NCBI GenBank assembly: GCA_945870085.1
Contig: CAMBQX010000036.1
Location: 1-12,392 of the forward strand
DNA from: Bifidobacterium breve
GTDB lineage: Bacteria; Actinomycetota; Actinomycetes; S36-B12
DNA: 12,392 nucleotides
Direction: 5' to 3'
Positions 6,502 through 12,392 of this stretch are shown piece by piece. The notes beneath the pieces are model-generated. The model was not told the DNA's origin. It ran no database searches and saw nothing but the letters and a program-made list of their open reading frames with translations. The translations under genes and the position numbers were made by a program. Numbering within the stretch: position 1 is the stretch's first letter; each line of letters begins with the position of its first letter.

Positions 6502-8223
6502 ATGAGTGTTATTCGGCTGGCCCTCGCCCAGGTGAACGCCAAAGTGGGTGATTTAGCGGCAAATGCCCTGCTGGTACGGGCCGCGGCCCGGCAAGTGGGT
6601 GCAGCCGGGGCCCACCTCATTGCCTTCCCGGAGATGGTGCTGACCGGCTATCCCGTCGAGGATCTCGCACTTCGGCCCTCGTTTCAGGCTGCCTCCCGCA
6701 CCGCCCTCGTGGCCTTGGCCCAAGACCTGCACTCAGATGGGCTCGGCGAGCTCATCGCCTTGGTCGGCTACCTTGATCACTTGGAGATTGCTCCACAAAC
6801 AACGGGGCCGCGCAATGCGCCGATCAATGCGGTGGCGGTTTTACACCGCGGCAAGGTCGCGGCCCGTTACACCAAACATCACTTACCCAACTACGGAGTA
6901 TTCGATGAAGCCAGGTATTTCATCCCCGGCACCGAACCACTGCTCCTGCGCCTAAACGACAGCACCATTGCGATTGCTATCTGTGAAGACCTATGGCAAA
7001 GCGGCGGTCCGGTTACTTGGGCGCGCGAAAACCAGGCCGACCTGCTGCTAGTAATGAACGCCTCCCCGTATGAGCGCGATAAGGATGACGCCAGGTTGAA
7101 ACTTTGCCAGTTGCGAGCGGTTGAATCTGGCTGCGACCTAGCCTACGTAAATCTCATCGGCGGCCAAGATGAACTCGTATTTGATGGCGACTCAATGGTT
7201 GTCGATAAGCATGGCAACTTACTAGCGCGGGCCCCGCAGTTTGAGCCCACCTTGCTCACCATTGATCTGGAGTTATCTTCGAGCCCCGAACCGGATTCGT
7301 GTGTTTCACTTGGCCCACTAACTTGGAAAGCAGACATTACTTATGAACCTGCCATCGCACCACGCCTGGCTGAACCAGATGAGGTTTATCAAGCGCTGAC
7401 CCTCGGCCTCGGTGATTACGTAAGGAAGAACGGCTTCAAAAGCGTCATTCTCGGACTATCCGGTGGTATCGACTCGGCGCTGGTTGCCGCTTTGGCCTGC
7501 GACGCTATTGGCGCTGAAAACGTATTTGGTGTTTCCATGCCAAGTGTCTATTCATCCGACCACTCAAAGGATGACGCCAGCGACCTAGCAGCGCGCACCG
7601 GGCTAAATCTGCGCACGATCGCTATCGCCCCGATGGTTGACTCCTTTCAAGGGGCTATGCAATTGACCGGTCTTGCCGAGGAAAATCTGCAGGCCCGAGT
7701 GCGTGGCACCACCCTGATGGCACTTTCGAATCAAGAAGGCCACCTGGTACTAACAACCGGCAATAAGAGTGAGCTTTCAGTTGGCTACTCGACTCTGTAC
7801 GGGGATTCGGTTGGAGGTTTTGCGCCCATTAAGGATGTCCCAAAGCGGCTCGTCTGGGAGTTAGCCCGCTGGCGTAACGCCCAGGCCCTTGAACTCGGGC
7901 AGACTCCACCAATACCGGTGAGCAGCATTGAAAAGGAACCAAGTGCTGAACTTCGCCCGGACCAAAAAGATAGTGACTCACTACCTGATTACGAAGTTTT
8001 GGACGCTCTACTTGAAGCCTATGTTTCAGGTGACATGGGTGCGAGCGAATTAGTTGCCGCTGGATTCGCGCCCCGCCTCGTCGACCGTGTCTTGCGGTTA
8101 ACAGATGCCGCTGAATATAAGCGCAGGCAGTCGCCCCCCGGCACCAAAATATCGTTGCGGGCTTTTGGTCGCGATCGCCGACTGCCAATCACAAGTGGCT
8201 GGCAGGAGCCAAACCAAGCCTGA
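6502..8223 (+). CDS. nadE: Glutamine-dependent NAD+ synthetase
   Basis: This 573-residue two-domain enzyme makes NAD+ from deamido-NAD+, ATP and glutamine in the cytosol. The N-terminal domain (about 1-265) is a nitrilase-type glutaminase with the triad Glu44 (FPEMVLTGYP), Lys125 (YTKHHLPNYGVFDE) and Cys161 (AICEDLW). The C-terminal domain is an N-type ATP pyrophosphatase with the P-loop SGGIDS at 320-325. It also has the TTGNKSELSVGYSTLYGD substrate loop and the EKEPSAELRPDQKDSDSLP block typical of NAD synthetases. Length fits the roughly 540-610-residue bacterial group rather than the longer 679-residue mycobacterial protein. The start MSVIRLALAQVN is the normal beginning of the nitrilase fold. 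It is transcribed divergently from glnA2, and its last 35 bp overlap the 3' end of the tetR gene on the other strand. Confidence 0.97.
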   Translation: MSVIRLALAQVNAKVGDLAANALLVRAAARQVGAAGAHLIAFPEMVLTGYPVEDLALRPSFQAASRTALVALAQDLHSDGLGELIALVGYLDHLEIAPQTTGPRNAPINAVAVLHRGKVAARYTKHHLPNYGVFDEARYFIPGTEPLLLRLNDSTIAIAICEDLWQSGGPVTWARENQADLLLVMNASPYERDKDDARLKLCQLRAVESGCDLAYVNLIGGQDELVFDGDSMVVDKHGNLLARAPQFEPTLLTIDLELSSSPEPDSCVSLGPLTWKADITYEPAIAPRLAEPDEVYQALTLGLGDYVRKNGFKSVILGLSGGIDSALVAALACDAIGAENVFGVSMPSVYSSDHSKDDASDLAARTGLNLRTIAIAPMVDSFQGAMQLTGLAEENLQARVRGTTLMALSNQEGHLVLTTGNKSELSVGYSTLYGDSVGGFAPIKDVPKRLVWELARWRNAQALELGQTPPIPVSSIEKEPSAELRPDQKDSDSLPDYEVLDALLEAYVSGDMGASELVAAGFAPRLVDRVLRLTDAAEYKRRQSPPGTKISLRAFGRDRRLPITSGWQEPNQA

Positions 8224-8797
8224 GTACTTCGACTATAGAAGCAGTACTGGCTGAACCATCGGCCGGCGTTAAACGCAACATCTTCAACCACACCATCGGC
8301 CCGACCAGCAAGGCGATCGTGGCCTCAATATCTAGGTCACCCCGCAATTGCCCCTGTAACACCCCTCGCTCCAAATAGGCGCTCAGGCGAAGGTGGCGCG
8401 GACGAATAACCCGCTCCGCAACCATTTCCTGTAACTGGGGATGGCGTGAGCCTTCACTTAACACCCTGATCATGATGCGGCTTCTCAAAGAATCCGGTGA
8501 AGCCTCCCGAATCTCGTCCAGTAACTGGGTGAGGACATCCCAGAAATCACCATAGCTAGGCGCCTGCTGTACGTCCTCGTCGAATTTCCGCATGGCGTGT
8601 GCGAGCAACTCATCTCGATTCGCGAATCGACGGTAGATGGTCGCCTTACTTACTCCGGCGCGTGCTGCCACTGCCTCAATCGAGAAACGTTCGAAGCCCT
8701 CATCGGCAAATAGATCTAAGGCCGCGGTATCAATGGATGCATCGGCGATGCAGCTGCGCGGTCGGCCCTTAGCTCGCACCGAAGCCTCAGTTAACAC
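8189..8797 (-). CDS. TetR/AcrR family transcriptional regulator
   Basis: This is a 202-residue protein of usual TetR size. Residues about 18-66 form the DNA-binding domain, including DTAALDLFADEGFERFSIEAV and the recognition-helix segment RAGVSKATIYRRF followed by NRDELL. The rest is a helical ligand-binding and dimer domain, RHLRLSAYLERG onward, as in TetR C-terminal domains. It sits 2 bp after the stop of the efflux-pump gene on the same strand (TAG, CT, GTG), so the two are almost certainly one transcript. This suggests it represses the pump operon in response to a pump substrate; the ligand cannot be read from sequence. The GTG at 8797 was chosen for this spacing. A GTG at 8779, six codons in, has a better Shine-Dalgarno-like GAGG five bases upstream and is a real alternative. 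The 3' end overlaps nadE by 35 bp. Confidence 0.92.
   Translation of the reverse strand: MLTEASVRAKGRPRSCIADASIDTAALDLFADEGFERFSIEAVAARAGVSKATIYRRFANRDELLAHAMRKFDEDVQQAPSYGDFWDVLTQLLDEIREASPDSLRSRIMIRVLSEGSRHPQLQEMVAERVIRPRHLRLSAYLERGVLQGQLRGDLDIEATIALLVGPMVWLKMLRLTPADGSASTASIVEVLRLGLAPASHL
8223..8248 (+). other. Weak hairpin just after the nadE stop
   Basis: AGTAC at 8223-8227 pairs with GTACT at 8244-8248, and TTC at 8228-8230 can pair with GAA at 8237-8239, leaving a 3-4-base bulge and a 7-base loop. It starts on the last base of the nadE stop codon. No U-tract follows, so it is not a standard intrinsic terminator, and it lies inside the tetR coding region. It may be chance. Confidence 0.2.
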
Positions 8798-8799
8798 AG

Positions 8800-10521
8800 C
8801 TATACCTGCTCTTTGCCCGTCGGGTATTCACCTTGAGCCTGCTCGCGATACTCCTTCGCCTCGGTTTGGACTAAGGCATCGGTGGGGTCTACCGGTGTTG
8901 GGGCATCACCCACCTCAGTTTTCTTGGTGAGCGGGGTGATGTGAGGTAAGCCAAATCCGACTACGAGCACCGCAACAATGACCACGATTACGGAAATCAA
9001 CGAAGTTAGGTGGCTGGCCGCCAAAAAATCGGCGTACGCAGCCTCCCGAACGGTATTGACTACAGCTGCTGGTAATCCATCGGACGTGGCTTGGTCAAGG
9101 ACTCCCATGGTGGCGATCACCGACTCTGACGCAGCCTGCTTGGCCGCCTCCGGGAATTCAGGGGGCATCTGAGTCAGCGAAGCCTTCAAATTTGCCGCGT
9201 ACTGAGTGGCCAACACGGTGCCAACAATCGCGACGCCGAGCGCTCCGCCAACCTGGCGGACGGTGTTCTGCACCGCGGAACCAGCACCGGCACGCGCGAG
9301 CGGTAACACGTTTTGCATAACCGTGGAAGCCGGTGCGATGACGTTACCCATCCCGAACCCGAAAATGAAGAACACGACCAGCAGCATCCAAATGGGAGTG
9401 TCCATCTGCAAGAAAAGCAGGCCGATGAGTGACAGGGCAACAAGGATTAAGCCACCGGTAATCACCTTGCGGTAGCCAAATTGAAGTACGGTCGTTCCAC
9501 TACGTGGCGCCGCAATGATCTGCCCTAATGCGAAAGGCACAAAGCACAGGCCTGCTATCAAAGTGTCGTAACCACGCAGGATTTGCAGGTAGAACGGCAA
9601 GGTGAAGGTGATGCCAGAGAGTGCGAAGAATGCTAGTGAAACCGCTATCAAACTGACCGAATATCCCCGATTGCGAAATAGGGAGACATCAAAACTGGAA
9701 TGGTCACTGCGTGCTTCCAGGAAAAGGAAGAGCGCAATGACAGCTATACCGCCTAACACCGGGATTACCACACCGGGATCAAGCCAGTTTTTGGTTGATG
9801 ACGCGTGAATGATGCCGTAGATCAAAGCGGTTAGGCCGATAACAGAGAGCGCCAGGCCTTGCAGGTCGAGGCGACGTGGATTTGGATCCTTGGTCTCGGG
9901 CACCACTCGAACTATCGCGATTACTCCGATGATGACAATCGGCACATTGATCAAGAAAACCGATCCCCAGTCGTTACCGGTCAGCCAATTGGACCACTGC
10001 GGATTTTGAAGCAGTACCCCACCGAGGATTGGGCCAAGTGCCACAGCCGCGCCAACCGCACCCGCCCAAGCACCGATGGCCTTGCCCCGCTCATGCGGGG
10101 GGAAGACCACTGTGATGATGGCCAAAGTGGTTGGCATTACCGCCGCACCACCGATGCCCATTACCGCTCTGAAGCCGATGAGCATGCCCGAAGAAACCGA
10201 AAATGCACACACCGCCGACGCTGCTGCAAAAAGAACCAAACCGATGATCAAGATTTTCTTGCGCCCCAGGCGATCACCGAGCACACCCCACGTGAATAGC
10301 AAGGCGGCAAAAGTCAAGATATAGGAGTCGACCGCCCAAACCAGCTCGCCTTGGCTGGCATTTAGGTCACGCTGGATTGTCGGCAAGGCAATATTCAAAA
10401 TGGTGTTGTCGAGCACCACAACTAGCAGGCTGACCACCAGCACGCCAAGAATTGCCCAGCGCCGCGGATGCCCCTCACCCGATGTCATCCACGCCTCGTT
10501 GGCCTTGGCCTGCACCGGCAT
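8800..10521 (-). CDS. DHA2-family (EmrB/QacA-type) 14-TM MFS drug efflux transporter
   Basis: This is a 573-residue integral membrane protein. It has the DHA2 helix-1 motif LDNTILNIALP (37-47), MFS motif A GDRLGRKK (82-89) between helices 2 and 3, and the antiporter motif C GAVGAAVALGPILGG (154-168). The hydrophobic pattern suits 14 helices, the last at about 505-525. An unusually long acidic and polar C-terminal tail (about 530-573) ends in KEQV, and an extracytoplasmic-type loop lies between the last two helices (about 445-500). Such pumps export lipophilic or cationic compounds by proton antiport. The substrate is unknown. The ATG at 10521 is supported by a strong AAGGAG ribosome site. It is followed at once by a tetR gene and divergent from panB, with no functional link to panB expected. 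Confidence 0.95.
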   Translation of the reverse strand: MPVQAKANEAWMTSGEGHPRRWAILGVLVVSLLVVVLDNTILNIALPTIQRDLNASQGELVWAVDSYILTFAALLFTWGVLGDRLGRKKILIIGLVLFAAASAVCAFSVSSGMLIGFRAVMGIGGAAVMPTTLAIITVVFPPHERGKAIGAWAGAVGAAVALGPILGGVLLQNPQWSNWLTGNDWGSVFLINVPIVIIGVIAIVRVVPETKDPNPRRLDLQGLALSVIGLTALIYGIIHASSTKNWLDPGVVIPVLGGIAVIALFLFLEARSDHSSFDVSLFRNRGYSVSLIAVSLAFFALSGITFTLPFYLQILRGYDTLIAGLCFVPFALGQIIAAPRSGTTVLQFGYRKVITGGLILVALSLIGLLFLQMDTPIWMLLVVFFIFGFGMGNVIAPASTVMQNVLPLARAGAGSAVQNTVRQVGGALGVAIVGTVLATQYAANLKASLTQMPPEFPEAAKQAASESVIATMGVLDQATSDGLPAAVVNTVREAAYADFLAASHLTSLISVIVVIVAVLVVGFGLPHITPLTKKTEVGDAPTPVDPTDALVQTEAKEYREQAQGEYPTGKEQV

Positions 10522-10526
10522 TTATT

Positions 10527-10532
10527 CTCCTT
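10527..10532 (-). promoter_or_regulatory. Strong ribosome binding site of the MFS gene
   Basis: AAGGAG on the minus strand lies 5 bases before the ATG at 10521. It fixes this start over the internal ATG at codon 12. It contrasts with nadE, glnA2 and npdG, which show no Shine-Dalgarno. Confidence 0.85.
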
Positions 10533-10547
10533 ATTGATTATCGGTTA

Positions 10548-10567
10548 GCAATTCTAATTCGAAACGC
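10548..10567. promoter_or_regulatory. Putative TetR operator: imperfect 20-bp palindrome over the MFS promoter
   Basis: GCAATTCTAATTCGAAACGC has arms of 10 bases that match in 7 positions; the inner 12 bases (TTCTAATTCGAA) match in 5 of 6. It covers the candidate -10 element of the pump operon. Position and symmetry fit an autoregulatory TetR operator, but the assignment is inference. Confidence 0.35.
10551..10556 (-). promoter_or_regulatory. Candidate -10 element of the MFS-tetR operon
   Basis: TAGAAT on the minus strand matches 5 of 6 bases of TATAAT and would place the transcript start near 10544, leaving room for the Shine-Dalgarno. No good -35 was found at 16-18 bases, which would suit an activated or weak promoter. 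A GATAAT at 10537-10542 is too close to the ribosome site to be useful. Confidence 0.45.
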
Positions 10568-10665
10568 TATCGTATCGTATTTGGATTCGGGGCGCCAATA
10601 GCCAAATCAAGTGAATCCATGCCATGCTTATCCCGTCCGGGGACTCCGTGGGGAGCCTCGAGATT

Positions 10666-10669
10666 GGAG
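10666..10669 (+). promoter_or_regulatory. Ribosome binding site that decides the panB start
   Basis: GGAG lies 6 bases before the ATG at 10676. No comparable site precedes the upstream in-frame ATG at 10619, so the later start is preferred. Confidence 0.7.
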
Positions 10670-10675
10670 CGCATC

Positions 10676-11539
10676 ATGGAATCAACCCGCACGCCCATCG
10701 TGAGCACTGCAAATCAGCAGGCTATCTACGGATCTGATCCACAACGCCGGATCACCATGCGTGATCTCCAGGTGGCAACAGATAAAGGCCAGCGTTGGCC
10801 GATGATCACCGCTTATGACGCGCTATCGGCGGGCGTATTCGATGACGCCGGCATCCCGGCGCTACTCGTTGGTGACTCGGCGGGCATGGTGGTTTTCGGC
10901 CACGACACAACTATCTCGGTGAGCGTTGATGAACTTGTCATGTTGGTTCGCGCCGTAGTGAAGGGCTCTAAGCGCGCCCTCGTGGTAGCCGACCTGCCAT
11001 TTGGCAGTTACCAAGCCTCGCCGGCTCAAGCGCTGGAAACTGCGGTTTTCTTTATGCAAAAGGGCGGAGCACATGCGGTCAAACTCGAGGGTGGCGCAGC
11101 GGTGCTCCCCCAGATTGAGCTACTCGCAAACTCCGGAATCTCAGTAATAGGTCATTTGGGCCTAACCCCCCAGGCGGTCAATCTGCTCGGTGGCTATCGG
11201 GTGCAGGGCCGGGGCGAAAGTGGCGAAATGCTGCTGCGTGATGCCAAAGCCATGCAGGCCGCCGGCGCTACCGCAGTGGTTCTAGAACTGGTACCGGCCG
11301 ATCTTGCAGCTCGAGTCAGTGAAGTACTGACGATTCCGACAATTGGTATCGGCGCCGGACCACATACCGATGCTCAGGTCTTAGTTTGGCAAGATCTTCT
11401 CGGTTTGACGGCCGGGCCGTCACCTAAGTTCGTCAAGCGCTATGCAGATCTGCGCTCGATCATGACCGAAGCGGTAAGTGACTGGGCGGGTGATGTCGCC
11501 AGTGGTGCTTATCCGGCCGAAGAGCACACCTACAAATAG
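10676..11539 (+). CDS. panB: 3-methyl-2-oxobutanoate hydroxymethyltransferase (ketopantoate hydroxymethyltransferase)
   Basis: PanB adds a hydroxymethyl group from 5,10-methylenetetrahydrofolate to 2-oxoisovalerate, giving ketopantoate, the first committed step towards pantothenate and CoA. The 287-residue protein has the expected metal and catalytic residues: Asp67 (VGDSAG), Asp106 (VADLPFGSY), Glu138 (VKLEGG) and the catalytic Glu204 (VVLELVP). HLGLTPQ (160-166) and IPTIGIGAG are also present. Their spacing matches E. coli D45, D84, E114 and E181. The N-terminal lead with QAIYGSDPQRRITMRDL is like that of actinobacterial PanB. The ATG at 10676 was chosen because of its GGAG site; starting at 10619 would add 19 unconserved residues. 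It stands alone, with no panC or panD in the window, and ends 4 bp from the convergent npdG. No clear promoter was identified. Confidence 0.96.
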   Translation: MESTRTPIVSTANQQAIYGSDPQRRITMRDLQVATDKGQRWPMITAYDALSAGVFDDAGIPALLVGDSAGMVVFGHDTTISVSVDELVMLVRAVVKGSKRALVVADLPFGSYQASPAQALETAVFFMQKGGAHAVKLEGGAAVLPQIELLANSGISVIGHLGLTPQAVNLLGGYRVQGRGESGEMLLRDAKAMQAAGATAVVLELVPADLAARVSEVLTIPTIGIGAGPHTDAQVLVWQDLLGLTAGPSPKFVKRYADLRSIMTEAVSDWAGDVASGAYPAEEHTYK

Positions 11540-11543
11540 TAGT

Positions 11544-12233
11544 TCAGATGTCGGTGATGCGAACCCCGGTGTGCGCCTTGTAACGACGATTCATTGCAAT
11601 CAGGTTCGCGGTCAGCGCCTCCACCTGATGGCAGTTACGCAACCGGCCCGCAAATATCCCCCTCATGCCAGGGATGCGGTTAGCTAGGGCTTGCACAATG
11701 TCGGTGGCGGCGCGGTCATCGCCTAGCACCAAGACATCGGTATCGATTGAGTCCACGGTTTCGTCCAGAAGCAGTACCGCCGAGATGTGATGGAAAGCTC
11801 CGACCACCCGACTATCGGGTAGCAAAGTAGCGGCTTGCTGCGCGGCCGAGCCTTCATCCACGGCTATGGCAAACACCCCTTGCTTATCAAACCCGAGCGG
11901 ATTTACGCAGTCAATTAGGATTTTCCCGGCCAATTCGGCCCGCAGTGAAGCCAGTAAGTCTCCGTGACCATCCCAAGGGATCGCCGCGATAATTACGTCC
12001 GATGTAGCGGCACAATCTTGGTTACTTGCACCGGTAACACCATGACCCAAACTCGCCGCTGAGTCTTGTGCACGAGTTGCATCACGTGAACCAAGGATTA
12101 CTTGGTGACCGGCTATCGCTAACCGCCGCGCGAGACCTCGGCCTTGTTCACCGGTACCACCGAGTACACCAATGCGCAAATTGGCAACGTCAGGAAGTAT
12201 GCGTGGGTCAGGAGTTACTACTGCATCAGTCAT
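11544..12233 (-). CDS. npdG: F420-dependent NADP reductase (NADPH:F420 oxidoreductase)
   Basis: This 229-residue Rossmann-fold enzyme transfers hydride between NADPH and coenzyme F420. The N-terminal dinucleotide motif is GVLGGTGEQGRGLARRLA (22-39). The LGSRDATRA segment with Ser49 and Arg50 fits recognition of the NADP 2'-phosphate. AAIPWDGH, CVNPLGF (109-115), GAFHHISA (145-152) and NRIPGMRGIFAGRL are all blocks of the NpdG family, and the length is normal. Its presence implies that the organism makes F420. I chose the ATG at 12233 because an extended -10 element lies just upstream and the peptide then begins MTDAVVTPDPRILPDV, like other actinobacterial NpdG proteins. A GTG at 12260 would add 9 residues and would put that promoter inside the gene. 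It converges on panB with a 4-bp gap. Confidence 0.93.
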   Translation of the reverse strand: MTDAVVTPDPRILPDVANLRIGVLGGTGEQGRGLARRLAIAGHQVILGSRDATRAQDSAASLGHGVTGASNQDCAATSDVIIAAIPWDGHGDLLASLRAELAGKILIDCVNPLGFDKQGVFAIAVDEGSAAQQAATLLPDSRVVGAFHHISAVLLLDETVDSIDTDVLVLGDDRAATDIVQALANRIPGMRGIFAGRLRNCHQVEALTANLIAMNRRYKAHTGVRITDI

Positions 12234-12241
12234 AGTGCGAA

Positions 12242-12271
12242 ATAATGTCAGATGTTGCACATAAGGACCAA
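12242..12271 (-). promoter_or_regulatory. Candidate npdG promoter with extended -10, near-leaderless
   Basis: On the minus strand, TGACATTAT (12250-12242) is an extended -10: TG, one base, then CATTAT. TTGGTC (12271-12266) sits 18 bases upstream as a partial -35. Transcription would begin within about 0-3 bases of the ATG at 12233, which has no Shine-Dalgarno. Confidence 0.45.
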
Positions 12272-12392
12272 TCGGGGCTGGCTAATTGCATTATTGCCCG
12301 GGAAAAAAAGTGCATCTCATAGCACGCGCGCGACACGAAATGACACACCGACATGAAAATGCACGAATTTCACCATGTTTTCTGTCAGAGTT
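12272..12392. other. Unassigned intergenic region with short repeats at the window edge
   Basis: No gene was recognised here. The stretch holds a run of seven A (12303-12309), a short alternating CG run (12325-12332), and a near-repeat CGACACGAAATG (12331-12342) / CGACATGAAAATG (12349-12361). A third related CACGAA follows at 12362-12367. An ATG at 12375 opens a frame that runs off the window, but only six codons are visible and no ribosome site precedes it. This is probably upstream regulatory DNA of the next gene or of npdG. Confidence 0.3.

Noticed and set aside
9859..10299. Plus-strand 146-codon frame opposite the MFS gene
   Set aside because: It is rich in His/Arg/Asp with no recognisable motif, has no ribosome site, and lies opposite conserved transporter motifs.
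12375..12392. Possible start of a gene at ATG 12375
   Set aside because: Only six codons are visible, there is no ribosome site or recognisable peptide, and nothing supports coding.
1..12392. Defence system, prophage, insertion sequence, CRISPR array or tRNA gene
   Set aside because: I looked for transposase or integrase motifs, regularly spaced repeats and tRNA-like cloverleaf segments and saw none. Every stretch over 160 bp is accounted for by conserved chromosomal genes.

Overview
The window looks like ordinary chromosome from an actinomycete with moderate GC (by eye mid-50s percent, not computed). The evidence is gene content and protein similarity. There is a GlnA2-type glutamine synthetase very close in sequence to the mycobacterial and streptomycete protein, next to a two-domain GlnE. 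There is also an F420-dependent NADP reductase (NpdG) and a PanB whose N-terminal region resembles that of Streptomyces. No mobile elements, CRISPR arrays, rRNA or tRNA genes were seen. Genus cannot be assigned from the sequence alone.

Layout: (1) 1-1299 (+), the 3' part of a membrane-anchored phosphodiester-glycosidase-like protein whose true start lies outside the window. (2) 6439-1291 (-), a tightly overlapping operon glnA2 > class I glutamine amidotransferase > glnE, joined by GTGA and TGATG stop/start overlaps. (3) 6440-6501, a 62-bp divergent promoter region between glnA2 and nadE; -10-like hexamers are placed so that both transcripts could be leaderless. (4) 6502-8223 (+), nadE, a glutamine-dependent NAD synthetase. 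(5) 10521-8189 (-), a two-gene unit of a DHA2-type multidrug efflux pump followed by its probable TetR-family regulator; an imperfect palindrome covers the likely pump promoter. (6) 10676-11539 (+), panB, the first step of pantothenate synthesis. (7) 12233-11544 (-), npdG. (8) 12248-12392, unassigned intergenic DNA with short repeats.

Genes in regions 2-4 share glutamine/glutamate nitrogen chemistry: a GS-family ligase, an amidotransferase of unknown acceptor, the GS adenylyltransferase and the glutamine-using NAD synthetase. panB, nadE and npdG all concern coenzyme supply (CoA, NAD, reduced F420/NADPH). The operon's GS lacks the tyrosine that GlnE modifies, so GlnE probably acts on another GS elsewhere in the genome.

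The DNA is very compact: all three convergent gene pairs overlap or are 4 bp apart, and no conventional terminator was found. I do not see a dramatic new system. The points most worth a second look are the amidotransferase locked between glnA2 and glnE, the possible leaderless promoters, and the putative TetR operator.
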